From positions 95,747-159,746 of the forward strand of contig JAKSIK010000002.1 in the NCBI GenBank assembly GCA_024398835.1: DNA of 64,000 nt, in the 5' to 3' direction. Positions 53,237-62,325 of the stretch are shown here, piece after piece (the stretch's first letter is position 1; every line of letters starts with the position of its first letter). The stretch is from Fibrobacter sp. GTDB taxonomy: Bacteria; Fibrobacterota; Fibrobacteria; Fibrobacterales; Fibrobacteraceae. The position numbers were made by a program, and so were the translations under genes. The notes below the pieces were generated by a model that ran no database searches, was not told where the DNA came from, and saw only the letters and a list, made by a program, of their open reading frames with translations.

Positions 53237-53257
53237 ATTCGCTTGTTGCGAATTTTT
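53237..53257 (+). terminator. Intrinsic terminator of GLUG paralogue 1
   Basis: ATTCGC (53237-53242), loop TTGTT, GCGAAT (53248-53253), then TTTT. Confidence 0.6.
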
Positions 53258-53350
53258 GCGTAAATCCGCAAATTTTCGCAATAGACTTGCCGTTTTTGCT
53301 TAAAATCGTGTAATTTTTACCTACAACTCCAAAATTACGCAAAAAATGTG

Positions 53351-53357
53351 TATATTT
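53351..53357 (+). promoter_or_regulatory. TATATTT -10-like box of the DUF4143 gene
   Basis: TATATTT only 5 nt before ATG 53363, with no ribosome site; suggests leaderless mRNA. Confidence 0.5.
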
Positions 53358-53362
53358 AGTCC

Positions 53363-54526
53363 ATGATTCCTCGCGATTTGACCAATTCCCTAAAAATGAT
53401 GGCCGGGGTCTACCCGATTGTCTCCCTGATTGGCCCACGACAGTCAGGCAAGACGACTTTGGTCAGGGAGAGTTTCCCTGGCTACACCTACGTCAATTTG
53501 GAACGCCTTGAAACTCGGAGATTTGCGAAGGAAGACCCTAAGGGATTCTTTGAATCGTATCCGCCCCCCCTGGTTATTGATGAAGTACAAAATTGTCCGG
53601 AACTGTTAAGCGAGGTACAGGTGCTGAGCGACAGCCTTAAAAAAAACGGCAGTTTTATCCTAACGGGGAGTCAGCAGCTTTCCCTGATGCAGGGGGTGAC
53701 CCAGTCCCTTGCCGGGCGAACGGCTTTATTGACGCTGCTGCCGTTGTCGCTGAGGGAGCTTGCGCAGGCGGGTGTCCGTAAAAGTCGCGACGAAAGCATC
53801 CTCTGGGGAGGGATGCCCCGAATCTACGACAGCGGCATTGAACCCGGAGTCTATTACAGGGATTATTTCAGTACATACGTGGAACGGGACGTGCGTTCCC
53901 TCATGAAAATCAAGGATTTCGACAAGTTTGAAATTTTCGTGAAATTGCTTGCGGGCCGAATTGGGCAAGTATTCAATGCCTCCACCCTGGCGGGCGACGT
54001 TGGTGTCTCCAGCAAGACGATTGGCGAGTGGGTTGCTTTGCTTGAAACCTCAAACATCATTTTCAAACTGCGGCCTTGGTTCGGGAATCTTGGCAAGCGA
54101 CTGGTCAAGTCTCCGAAAATCTATTTTACAGACGTGGGCCTTGCTGCAATGCTTCTTGGAATCGAAAACACGCAACAACTTTCTAGAGACCCGTTGCTTG
54201 GGAATTTGTTCGAAAACCTCGTCGTGCTGGAAGTGATGAAATCCGCGTTTAATGAAAACAGGATGATAGAGTTTTTCTACTTCAGAACGGATACCGGCGT
54301 AGAAGTCGACCTGCTCTTCAAGGTTGAAAACAGGTGGACGGCGGTGGAGATTAAATCCGCATCTAGTGTTAATTCCGATTACTTCAAGAATATGGATAAA
54401 CTTGCCAAGTTGCCGGGCTTTGAATCGCTGGACAAGAATCTTGTCTATTCAGGCGAAAACCTGAAGAACTTCAAGGGTGTTCGTTGCTGCAATTTTGAAA
54501 CCGCCGGTTCTCTGCTTTTAAGGTAA
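53363..54526 (+). CDS. AAA ATPase with C-terminal DUF4143
   Basis: 387 residues. Walker A GPRQSGKTT (24-32), Walker B LVIDEVQN (about 69-76), sensor-like FILTGSQQLSL, then the LAGR...LLPLSLREL segment of this family. The C-terminal half (about 175-387) is DUF4143, a restriction-endonuclease-like fold: VEVDLLF and WTAVEIKSA carry the D-x(n)-E-x-K residues. Such ATPases are common, often multi-copy, in anaerobes, with uncertain roles. It sits alone between two GLUG paralogues that share sequence. Confidence 0.9.
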   Translation: MIPRDLTNSLKMMAGVYPIVSLIGPRQSGKTTLVRESFPGYTYVNLERLETRRFAKEDPKGFFESYPPPLVIDEVQNCPELLSEVQVLSDSLKKNGSFILTGSQQLSLMQGVTQSLAGRTALLTLLPLSLRELAQAGVRKSRDESILWGGMPRIYDSGIEPGVYYRDYFSTYVERDVRSLMKIKDFDKFEIFVKLLAGRIGQVFNASTLAGDVGVSSKTIGEWVALLETSNIIFKLRPWFGNLGKRLVKSPKIYFTDVGLAAMLLGIENTQQLSRDPLLGNLFENLVVLEVMKSAFNENRMIEFFYFRTDTGVEVDLLFKVENRWTAVEIKSASSVNSDYFKNMDKLAKLPGFESLDKNLVYSGENLKNFKGVRCCNFETAGSLLLR

Positions 54527-54540
54527 TGGGCGCTATTATC

Positions 54541-54547
54541 TATATTT
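54541..54547 (+). promoter_or_regulatory. TATATTT -10-like box of GLUG paralogue 2
   Basis: TATATTT 32 nt before ATG 54580. The leader CCGCATAAAGGAGAATCG is identical to that of paralogue 1. Confidence 0.5.
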
Positions 54548-54579
54548 GAGGCGATAGTTCCCCGCATAAAGGAGAATCG

Positions 54580-57500
54580 ATGAAAAAGATGGTTCGTGCA
54601 GTGTTGTTTGCCATGATGGCTGTTTTTTCGACGGCGGTTTTTGCTGAGGATGAAGACCCGTGCGCGATGCCCGCGAATCTCACGGAGATTGAAGGGGTCT
54701 ATCAGATTGGCACCTGCGGCGACCTCTACAAGTTTGCCGAGATGGTTAATGGCGGCGAGACTGGCATCAACGGCAAGTTGACTGCGGACATCGTGGTGAA
54801 CGAGGGTGTGCTCACTTCCGACGGAACATTGAGTGGGACCAACTTCAGACAGTGGACGCCGATTGGAACGTCGTCAACTCCATATAAAGGGACTTTTGAT
54901 GGCAATGCCCATGTCATTAGTGGGTTGTACTTCAGCGATGAAATTGTGGATTACGTGGGCCTGTTCGGGTATATTGGCGATGATGCGAAAGTTCAGAATG
55001 TGGGTGTGGTGGATTCCTATATCAGGGGAGAGACCACTGTCGGTGGCGTGGTCGGGTATAATGAGGGCACCGTCAGCAACGTTTACAATACTGGTGCGGT
55101 GAGTGGAGAAGATGATGTTGGCGGCGTGGTCGGACAGAATTTATTTGGCTCCGTCAGCAACGTTTACAACACTGGCGCGGTGAATGGCCAGATCGGAGTC
55201 GGCGGCGTGGTCGGAGACAATGGTGGCACCGTCAGCAACGTTTACAACACTGGCGCGGTGAGTGGACGGGGCGAAGTCGGCGGCGTGGTCGGGAATAATG
55301 GTGGCACCATCAGCAACGTTTACAACACTGGCGCGGTGAGTGGAGATAAACATATTGGCGGTGTGGTCGGGAAAAATGGTCGCACCGTCAGCAACGTTTA
55401 CAACACTGGCGCGGTGAGTGGAATGTATGGAGTTGGCGGTGTGGTCGGGTTTCTATCCATAGGCACCGTCAAAAATGCCTACTGCAATACGGATTTTTAT
55501 GCAGGGAGTGCTTTGGGTGAAAATAAGAGTGGAAGTATTGAAAATGTTGATGGCAAGACGACTGCCGAACTTGCCAGTACAACGCTGCCTGCGGGATTCT
55601 CCGGTGAAATTTGGAATGCCGGGTCTGGAGAACCTGTTGTGCGCAATGGAAAACTGTTGCTCGAATTACCGGGGCTTAAAGATGTGGGCACGCAGCCGGA
55701 AATTGAATATACCGGATTCCAGCCTAATGCAGGAGGCTTTTACGAAATCAGCAATGCCCAGGAACTCAAGTGGTTTGCGCAACTCGTGAACAGTGGTGCT
55801 ACTAGTATCAACGGCAGGTTGACTGCGGACATCTGTCTGAACGCATGCGGCGAAGGCGAAAGCGTGCTCAAGGCAGATGGGACCTTGAATGGAGACGGTT
55901 TCAACTTCACGCAGTGGACTCCGATTGGAACGAAAGAAAAACCATATAAAGGGACTTTTGATGGCAATGGGAAAAGAATCAGCGGGTTGTACTTCAATGA
56001 TGAAAATGTGAGATACGTGGGCCTGTTCGGGTATATTGGCAATGGTGCAAACGTTCAGAATGTGGGTGTGGTGGATTCCTATATCAGAGGTTGGACATTT
56101 GTCGGCGGTGTGGTCGGATATAACGATGGCGACCTTAGCAACGTTTACAACACTGGCGCGGTGAGTGGACAGGGCGAAGTCGGCGGCGTGGTCGGGTGGA
56201 ATTCTTTTGATGGCACCGTCCGCAATGTGTACAACACTGGCGCGGTGAGTGGTGGATCTTTCGTTGGCGGCGTGGTCGGGCGTAATTGGAGCTTCGTCGG
56301 CGAAGTTTACAACACTGGCGCGGTGAGCGGAAATAAATCTGTTGGTGGCGTGGTCGGATATAACAAAGACTTCGTCGAAAACGCTTATTACAATACGGAT
56401 TTTTATACAGGGAATGCTATTGGAGAAAATGCAAATGAAGCGAATGTTTCTCATGTTGAAGGCAAGACGACTGCCGAACTTATCGCAATTGATTTAGGTC
56501 CAGAGTGGGTGGCCGGCAATTTAGCTTACGACAAGAAAACCGGAAAATTGACCGCCAGTTTCCCCTATCTAGAAATTTTCGCAGATTTCCAATACAAGAT
56601 AACGGCTTTGGAGTTCAAGGTTGTTGACAACGTCATTCAGATTGCGAATGCGGACGACCTCAAGAATTTTGCAAGACTGGTAAGTGAATTTGGCGTGACG
56701 GATGTTGATGCGGAACTGACGGCGGACATCTGCGTGAACGCTTGTGGCGAGGGCGAATCCGTGCTCAAGGCTGACGGATCTTTGAATGGTGACGGTTTCA
56801 ACTTTAAACCGTGGACCCCGATTTTGGCTTATGATGGAACGTTTGATGGCAACGGATATACCATCAGTGGATTGTACTTCAACGATAAAAACGCATTTTA
56901 CGTGGGCCTGTTCGGGTATATTGGCAATGGTGCATACGTTCAGAATGTGGGTGTGGTGGATTCGTATGTATTTGGAAGGAACATAGTTGGCGGTGTGGTC
57001 GGATATAATTTGGGTGGTGCCGTCAGCAACGTTTACAACACTGGCGCGGTGAGTGGAACAGACAGAGTCGGCGGCGTGGTCGGATTAAATGAGGGAGGCA
57101 CCATTAGCAACGTTTACAACACTGGCGCGGTGAGTGGAACAGACGGAGTCGGCGGCGTGGTCGGATTTAATGCGCGTGGAGGCACCATCAGCAACGCTTA
57201 TAACACTGGCGCGGTGAGTGGAGAAGATGATGTTGGCGGCGTGGTCGGACATAATGAAGAAGCCTCCGTTGAGAACGTTTATAACACTGGCGCGGTGAGT
57301 GGAGAAGATGATGTTGGCGGCGTGGTTGGGAATAATGGTGGCGGCGTGGTCGGATTAAATGAGGGTATCTCCATTAGCAACGCTTATAACACTGGCGCGG
57401 TGAGCGGTGGAAGTGTTGTCGGCGGCGTGGTTGGGAATAATCGTGGCGGCGTGGTCGAATTAAATGAAGGAGCCTCCGTTGAGAACGTTTATAACACTGG

Positions 57501-59583
57501 CGCGGTGAGCGGTGGAAGTGTTGTCGGCGGCGTGGTCGGATTAAATGATGGTAGCACCATTAGCAACGCTTATAACACTGGCGTGGTGAGCGGTGGAAGT
57601 GTTGTCGGCGGCGTGGTTGGGAATAATCGTGGCACAGTCGGCAACGCTTATAACACTGGCGCGGTGAGTGGAGAAGATGATGTTGGCGGCGTGGCCGGGA
57701 TTAACGATAACACAGTCCGCAACGGTTACTACAATACAGACATGCTTTGCGAACATTGCCGTCACCCAATCGAGGGCACCAATGGCAAGACAACTGCCGA
57801 ACTTGCAGCACTTGATGTAGCGCGGGCGTTTGAAAATTCTGATGGAGTGTGGGTCGCTGGTTATGACTCTATTTCCAATGGTTGGAGGAAATACGCCTTC
57901 CCGAGTTTGAAGGGCGTGGGGACTGCTCCGACATTTATCGAACTTGACCCCAATGCGACAGAGGTTGAAATCAGCAATGTTGAAGAACTTCTCAAGTTCG
58001 CCGAGCTTGTAAATGCGGGCAATGCTACTCTCAACGCCAAGTTGACGGCAGACATCGTGGTGAACGAGAATGTGCTCAACGATGACGGCACCTTGAATGA
58101 GGCTGATACCAGCAAGTTTATCAAGTGGACCCCGATTGGGACAGACGTTAATCCATATATCGGAACGTTCGATGGCCAAGGACACACCGTTAGCGGGCTG
58201 TATTTTAATAATGACGAGATGAGCAACGTCGGTTTCTTCGGTGCTGTCGGTAGTGATGGCGAGACAAAGGGCGTTGTGAAGAATGTCGGTGTTGTGGACT
58301 CGTACTTCGAGGGGAATTTCTTCGTAGGTGGCGTAGTCGGACTTGTCATGGAAAATGCAAGCGTCAATGCTGTATTCAATACAGGTGCTGTATCGGGGCA
58401 AGTCAATGTTGGTGGTGTGGTTGGTGTTAACGGAGGCGGTTTTGTCACTAATGTGTACAACACGGGTTCCGTGAGTGGTGAAATTGAAGATGTCGGTGGT
58501 GTTATTGGGCTTAATGTCGGCGAAGCTCGCAATGTGTATAGTGTCGGCCCTGTTAGTGGAAAATTTGCTGTTGGCGGCGTGGTTGGCTTGAATGAAGGTG
58601 GCAATGTCGCTAATGCCTACTACAATAGTGAAGTCTTTGAAGGTGATTCTATTGGCGGAGGGAACGGTACATCTGAAAATGTCGAAGGCAAAAACAGTGC
58701 AGAACTTGTTGCAGGAACGTCCCTGGAATTGGATACGGCTGTTTGGGTTCTTGGTGGTGTAGGCGTGGGTACGACAAATGACTCTCTCTACTACCCGTAT
58801 CTCAAGGTCTTTGGCCCACATAAGTATGAGTTAAGCGATGTGAAGAAGTACGCCATCACCGTTGTCGTGAACGATAAGGCCATGGGAACTGTGACAGGTG
58901 CTGGCGAGTATGAATATGGCACGAAGGTCGAAATCAAAGCTGTAGCGAATGAGGGCTACAAGTTTACCGACTGGGAAGACGACGTGAAGACGGCCGCCCG
59001 TACGATTACCGTGACGAAGGCAGAAACCTATACGGCCAATTTCGAAGCCATTCCGAGCAGCTCCAGTGAAGTGGAGAGTAGTTCAAGTGCAGTAGAAAGT
59101 AGTTCTTCTGAAGCGAAGTCCAGCTCCTCCGAGGCAAAGTCCAGCTCCAGCGATGCAAAATCTAGTAGCAGTGAAGCAAAGAGCAGTTCCAGCTCTGCAA
59201 AGAGTTCTTCCAGTTCCAGCGAAGCGAAGTCTAGTTCTAGTGAGGCAAAGTCCAGCAGCAGTGAAGCGAAGTCTAGCTCTTCCGAGGCTGAATCTAGTTC
59301 TTCTGAAGCAAAGTCCAGCAGCAGCGACGCAAAATCCAGCAGCAGCCAGAAGGAATCCATCATCGCCCAGGCTCAACTGCCGCAGTTCAGCGTCACCGCC
59401 TCCGGAAAGATGGTCTCCATCGCTGGCGCCCGCCCGAACTCCATCGTGAACGTCTTTGACATGCAGGGCAACAGGGTGAAGACGGTTGTGGCGACCGCTG
59501 CCAACTTCACCTTCGCTCTCCCCAGCGCCGGCGTGTACATCGTCAAGAACGGCTACACCGCCAAGCGTGTGAACGTCCGCTGA
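54580..59583 (+). CDS. GLUG-repeat surface protein with type IX-like sorting domain (paralogue 2)
   Basis: 1667 residues, same build as paralogue 1 but with four modules and about 28 GLUG repeats. Signal MKKMVRAVLFAMMAVFSTAVFA, modules starting near 33, 385, 690 and 1120, B-repeat near 1415, SSSSEAK linker and the same sorting domain ending AKRVNVR. The third module (57.0-57.7 kb) carries nearly identical tandem units, some partly duplicated (GGVVGNNGGGVVGLNEG, GGVVGNNRGGVVELNEG), showing recent slippage. Several long blocks are almost identical in DNA to paralogue 1, including silent sites. A short hairpin TGATT/AATCA with T run overlaps its stop (59581-59597). Confidence 0.85.
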   Translation: MKKMVRAVLFAMMAVFSTAVFAEDEDPCAMPANLTEIEGVYQIGTCGDLYKFAEMVNGGETGINGKLTADIVVNEGVLTSDGTLSGTNFRQWTPIGTSSTPYKGTFDGNAHVISGLYFSDEIVDYVGLFGYIGDDAKVQNVGVVDSYIRGETTVGGVVGYNEGTVSNVYNTGAVSGEDDVGGVVGQNLFGSVSNVYNTGAVNGQIGVGGVVGDNGGTVSNVYNTGAVSGRGEVGGVVGNNGGTISNVYNTGAVSGDKHIGGVVGKNGRTVSNVYNTGAVSGMYGVGGVVGFLSIGTVKNAYCNTDFYAGSALGENKSGSIENVDGKTTAELASTTLPAGFSGEIWNAGSGEPVVRNGKLLLELPGLKDVGTQPEIEYTGFQPNAGGFYEISNAQELKWFAQLVNSGATSINGRLTADICLNACGEGESVLKADGTLNGDGFNFTQWTPIGTKEKPYKGTFDGNGKRISGLYFNDENVRYVGLFGYIGNGANVQNVGVVDSYIRGWTFVGGVVGYNDGDLSNVYNTGAVSGQGEVGGVVGWNSFDGTVRNVYNTGAVSGGSFVGGVVGRNWSFVGEVYNTGAVSGNKSVGGVVGYNKDFVENAYYNTDFYTGNAIGENANEANVSHVEGKTTAELIAIDLGPEWVAGNLAYDKKTGKLTASFPYLEIFADFQYKITALEFKVVDNVIQIANADDLKNFARLVSEFGVTDVDAELTADICVNACGEGESVLKADGSLNGDGFNFKPWTPILAYDGTFDGNGYTISGLYFNDKNAFYVGLFGYIGNGAYVQNVGVVDSYVFGRNIVGGVVGYNLGGAVSNVYNTGAVSGTDRVGGVVGLNEGGTISNVYNTGAVSGTDGVGGVVGFNARGGTISNAYNTGAVSGEDDVGGVVGHNEEASVENVYNTGAVSGEDDVGGVVGNNGGGVVGLNEGISISNAYNTGAVSGGSVVGGVVGNNRGGVVELNEGASVENVYNTGAVSGGSVVGGVVGLNDGSTISNAYNTGVVSGGSVVGGVVGNNRGTVGNAYNTGAVSGEDDVGGVAGINDNTVRNGYYNTDMLCEHCRHPIEGTNGKTTAELAALDVARAFENSDGVWVAGYDSISNGWRKYAFPSLKGVGTAPTFIELDPNATEVEISNVEELLKFAELVNAGNATLNAKLTADIVVNENVLNDDGTLNEADTSKFIKWTPIGTDVNPYIGTFDGQGHTVSGLYFNNDEMSNVGFFGAVGSDGETKGVVKNVGVVDSYFEGNFFVGGVVGLVMENASVNAVFNTGAVSGQVNVGGVVGVNGGGFVTNVYNTGSVSGEIEDVGGVIGLNVGEARNVYSVGPVSGKFAVGGVVGLNEGGNVANAYYNSEVFEGDSIGGGNGTSENVEGKNSAELVAGTSLELDTAVWVLGGVGVGTTNDSLYYPYLKVFGPHKYELSDVKKYAITVVVNDKAMGTVTGAGEYEYGTKVEIKAVANEGYKFTDWEDDVKTAARTITVTKAETYTANFEAIPSSSSEVESSSSAVESSSSEAKSSSSEAKSSSSDAKSSSSEAKSSSSSAKSSSSSSEAKSSSSEAKSSSSEAKSSSSEAESSSSEAKSSSSDAKSSSSQKESIIAQAQLPQFSVTASGKMVSIAGARPNSIVNVFDMQGNRVKTVVATAANFTFALPSAGVYIVKNGYTAKRVNVR

Positions 59584-59678
59584 TTCGCAATCATTTTTCA
59601 TTAAATCATAACCGAGTTCCCGTGAATGCATGAGAATCCCGGTTTGACGCTGTCCAGCCAGGTTGTACTTTCCGAAAA

Positions 59679-59731
59679 CTGGAGACGTTTGCTATGGCTC
59701 CGTCGATGTACAAACTGGCCTTGCAGAGCCT
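59679..59731. repeat. 53-bp duplicated intergenic element, copy 2
   Basis: Near-identical to 49200-49252; lies 44 nt before the TATATTT box (59776-59782) of the next lipoprotein gene, so spacing to the promoter is not conserved. Confidence 0.7.
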
Positions 59732-59775
59732 GACAGTGATGTTGTGTTTTCGCCGGTGGAAACATCGGATTTTGC

Positions 59776-59782
59776 TATATTT
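59776..59782 (+). promoter_or_regulatory. TATATTT -10-like box of the 59812 lipoprotein gene
   Basis: TATATTT 29 nt before the ATG; the leader contains CCACAGAAGGATTCAC, shared with the lipoprotein genes at 18391, 19713 and 21312. Confidence 0.5.
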
Positions 59783-59811
59783 GGTGTGCATCTCCACAGA
59801 AGGATTCACGT

Positions 59812-61494
59812 ATGAAGAAACTGCTACTCTCCTCCGCGATTCTCGCGACATTTGCCCAGTTCACCGCCTGTGGCGACGACGTTACTGAGGTTACGGAAGT
59901 CCATCAAGATGGCATGGCCGTGCTTGATGCGGGCCTGGAACTTTCGAAGCAGAAATGCGATACGTCGAATGTGGGTGAGATGCTGTTTGTGGCGGATTCC
60001 AGCGAAGTATTTGTCTGCGATGGAAAGACATGGCAGACGCTCAAGGGCGCTGATGGCAAACCGGGTGAAAATGGCGACAACGGTAACGATGGCACGAGTT
60101 GCACGGCAAGTGTGAATAAGGATGGCGATTTTGACCTTGTGTGTGGCGGCAAGAGTGTCGGCACAATCAAGAACGGTGCAAATGGAAAAGATGGCCTTCC
60201 TGGCGCAGATGGTGACAACGGCAATGATGGCGAGAGTTGTACGGCAGAGCCTGTGACGAACTCCGCAGGCCTCAAAGGTCTTGAAGTGACTTGCGGCAAA
60301 ACAGTCGTCGGTACGATTTGGAATGGAGAAAAGGGTGAACCGGGTACAGATGGCGAAGATGGTGACGACGGCGTTGGCTGCTCTGTTAAGGACGAGGGCG
60401 ACGGCACGGTGACCGTCACCTGTGGCGACGCCGACCCTGTGATTTTGATCAAGGCCGTGTGTGACATGGAACCTTACGACCCTGCAAAGTCGTTCTGCTC
60501 TGCTGGCGAAGTCTATGAATTGTGTGATGGAAAAACTTACGACCCCACAAAATCATTCTGTTCAGAAGGCGAAGTCTATGAATTGTGTGATGGAAAAACC
60601 TACGACCCTGCAAAGTCGTTCTGTTCTGGTGGCGAAGTCTATGAATTGTGCGATGGAAAAACTTTTGACCCTGCAAAGTCGTTCTGCTCAGATGGCAAAC
60701 TCTATAGTTGTAATGATGAACCTTACGACCCCACAAAATCGTTCTGCTCTGCTGGCGAAGTCTACGAATTGTGCGATGGAAAAACTTATGACCCCAAAGA
60801 ACAGTATTGCTTAAAGGTGACTAGGGGTGAAACCGACATATACAGCGTGGAAGCGCTTTTGACGGACGCCCGCGACAATCAGGTTTACAAGACCGTTGAA
60901 ATTTGCAACGAGGTCGAGTCCTCTTGCCAGACCTGGATGGCTCAGAATTTGAACTACTCCGTGAACCCGGGCAAGCAGAGCTGGTGCTACAGGGATAGCG
61001 CAGAATATTGCGAAAAGTACGGTCGCTTATACACCTGGGCGGCAGCTATCGACTCCGTTGCCTTGGCAAATGATTCTGAAAATTCCCAGACCTGCGGATA
61101 TGATAAGACCTGTACGCTGCCGGCTGTTGTGCAGGGCGTCTGCCCCAGTGGCTGGCACCTGCCTAGTTATGACGAATGGGAGACTTTGTTCTCTGCGGTA
61201 GGAGGCTCTAGTAAGGCGGGTACGGCTCTCAAGTCGCAAACTGGCTGGTATTCGCAGACGGGCGATGCTGCCGATAGGGATGCCTACGGCTTTTCTGCTC
61301 TCCCTGCAGGCGTCAGGAACAACGGTGGGGTTTACGACAATGCTAGCTCAGCCGCCAACTTCTGGTCTGCCTCTCAGAACGAGGACAATAGCATCAGAGC
61401 TTACTTCGTGTTCTTGAGCTTCTACAACGAGAGTGCCAACATGATCGACCTCGAAAAGAACTATGGTCGCTCGGTGCGTTGTCTCAAGGACTAA
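59812..61494 (+). CDS. Lipoprotein with collagen-like tracts, Cys repeats and a FISUMP domain
   Basis: 560 residues. Lipobox AQFTACGDD (Cys20); residues 25-78 match the module at the start of the 19750 gene (EVTEVHQDGMAVLDAGLELSKQ). Interrupted Gly-X-Y tracts (GADGKPGENGDNGNDG, NGANGKDGLPGADGDNGNDG) alternate with TCG-type modules to about 220. Then five Cys-rich repeats of about 22 residues (YDPAKSFCSAGEVYELCDGK, 66-bp DNA unit, 60474-60800) and a FISUMP domain (about 345-560: WMAQNLNYSV, YGRLYTWAAAID, CPSGWHLPSYDEW, GFSALPAGVR, GRSVRCLKD). It shows that FISUMP and phosphatase heads share one stalk type. Confidence 0.87.
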   Translation: MKKLLLSSAILATFAQFTACGDDVTEVTEVHQDGMAVLDAGLELSKQKCDTSNVGEMLFVADSSEVFVCDGKTWQTLKGADGKPGENGDNGNDGTSCTASVNKDGDFDLVCGGKSVGTIKNGANGKDGLPGADGDNGNDGESCTAEPVTNSAGLKGLEVTCGKTVVGTIWNGEKGEPGTDGEDGDDGVGCSVKDEGDGTVTVTCGDADPVILIKAVCDMEPYDPAKSFCSAGEVYELCDGKTYDPTKSFCSEGEVYELCDGKTYDPAKSFCSGGEVYELCDGKTFDPAKSFCSDGKLYSCNDEPYDPTKSFCSAGEVYELCDGKTYDPKEQYCLKVTRGETDIYSVEALLTDARDNQVYKTVEICNEVESSCQTWMAQNLNYSVNPGKQSWCYRDSAEYCEKYGRLYTWAAAIDSVALANDSENSQTCGYDKTCTLPAVVQGVCPSGWHLPSYDEWETLFSAVGGSSKAGTALKSQTGWYSQTGDAADRDAYGFSALPAGVRNNGGVYDNASSAANFWSASQNEDNSIRAYFVFLSFYNESANMIDLEKNYGRSVRCLKD

Positions 61495-61756
61495 CCCCAC
61501 AGCGCTCTAGCCCGCACTCGTTCCATTCGGAAACGGTGCCCTAGCAATAAAATCAGGTCTTATAAAAGAACAATCCGGCCTGCTGACAGAGCCGCTTTTC
61601 TCGCAAACAGCCTTTGAGACCCCGGTTAAAGGGGGTGCGTTTCTTGTGTGGGGAGGACACCGGAGTTTTCCCTTCTTGGTTCCGGTTTGGAACATCCCGC
61701 TTGTCTCTTTTTCGGTGAACGATATTTTGCTATCTTGGTAATAGAAAGGAGACTTT
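61495..61756. other. Intergenic stretch after the FISUMP lipoprotein
   Basis: 61499-61528 repeats the distal part of the FISUMP downstream element (CCCCACAGCGCTCTAG, GCACTCGTT) without its hairpins. A weak hairpin ACCCC/GGGGGT (61619-61636) may terminate. AAAGGAGA at 61746 is the ribosome site of the flavin reductase gene. I see nothing else. Confidence 0.5.
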
Positions 61757-62317
61757 ATGCGTAAAAATCTTGGTGCTAAACCTTTTATCTTCCCCCAACC
61801 AGTGCTCGTCATTGGTAGTTACAACGATGATGGCTCTGCCAACGCCATGGTGGCGGCTTGGGGTTGTATGGCCGATATGAACAAGGTGGCCATTTATGTG
61901 GCGGCAAGTCACAAATCCATGGAGAATATCTTAAAACGGAAGTCTTTCACGGTAGCCATGGCTAATGCGAAAAACGTGGTGGCGGTGGACTATCTTGGCG
62001 TGGTTTCTGGTAACAATGTAGTGGGCAAATTTGCCAAGTCTGGCTTTACGGCTGCAAAGAGTGAATTTGTGGATGCCCCTGTGATTGCGGAACTTCCGCT
62101 TACATTGGAATGCAAGGTGGAAAGTTACGATGCCGAGGCTGAACTTCTCCTTGGCGAAATCGTGAATGTCAGTGCCGATGAATTTGTACTAGATGAGGCA
62201 GGCAAGGTGGATATGACGAAACTTGCCCCTATCTGCTATGACCCTAGCGGTCACGGCTATTTTGCCATCGGAGCAAAAGTTGGTCAGGCCTTTAGTGACG
62301 GAAAAAATCTGAAGTAG
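61757..62317 (+). CDS. Flavin reductase family protein (FMN-binding split barrel)
   Basis: 186 residues. The opening PQPVLVIGSYNDDGSANAMVAAWGCMAD is the typical start of the flavin reductase-like split barrel, with SFTVAMAN, DYLGVVSGNNVVGKFAKSGF and ECKVESYDAEAELLLGEIV later. Members reduce FMN/FAD or bind FMN as flavoredoxin-like electron carriers in anaerobes. AAAGGAG precedes the ATG by 6 nt. The SIMPL gene follows after 8 nt, so they are probably co-transcribed. Confidence 0.88.
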   Translation: MRKNLGAKPFIFPQPVLVIGSYNDDGSANAMVAAWGCMADMNKVAIYVAASHKSMENILKRKSFTVAMANAKNVVAVDYLGVVSGNNVVGKFAKSGFTAAKSEFVDAPVIAELPLTLECKVESYDAEAELLLGEIVNVSADEFVLDEAGKVDMTKLAPICYDPSGHGYFAIGAKVGQAFSDGKNLK

Positions 62318-62325
62318 GAATTTGT

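Noticed and set aside
49957..58821. Minus-strand frames across the GLUG genes
   Set aside because: Periodic antisense translation of the repeat DNA.
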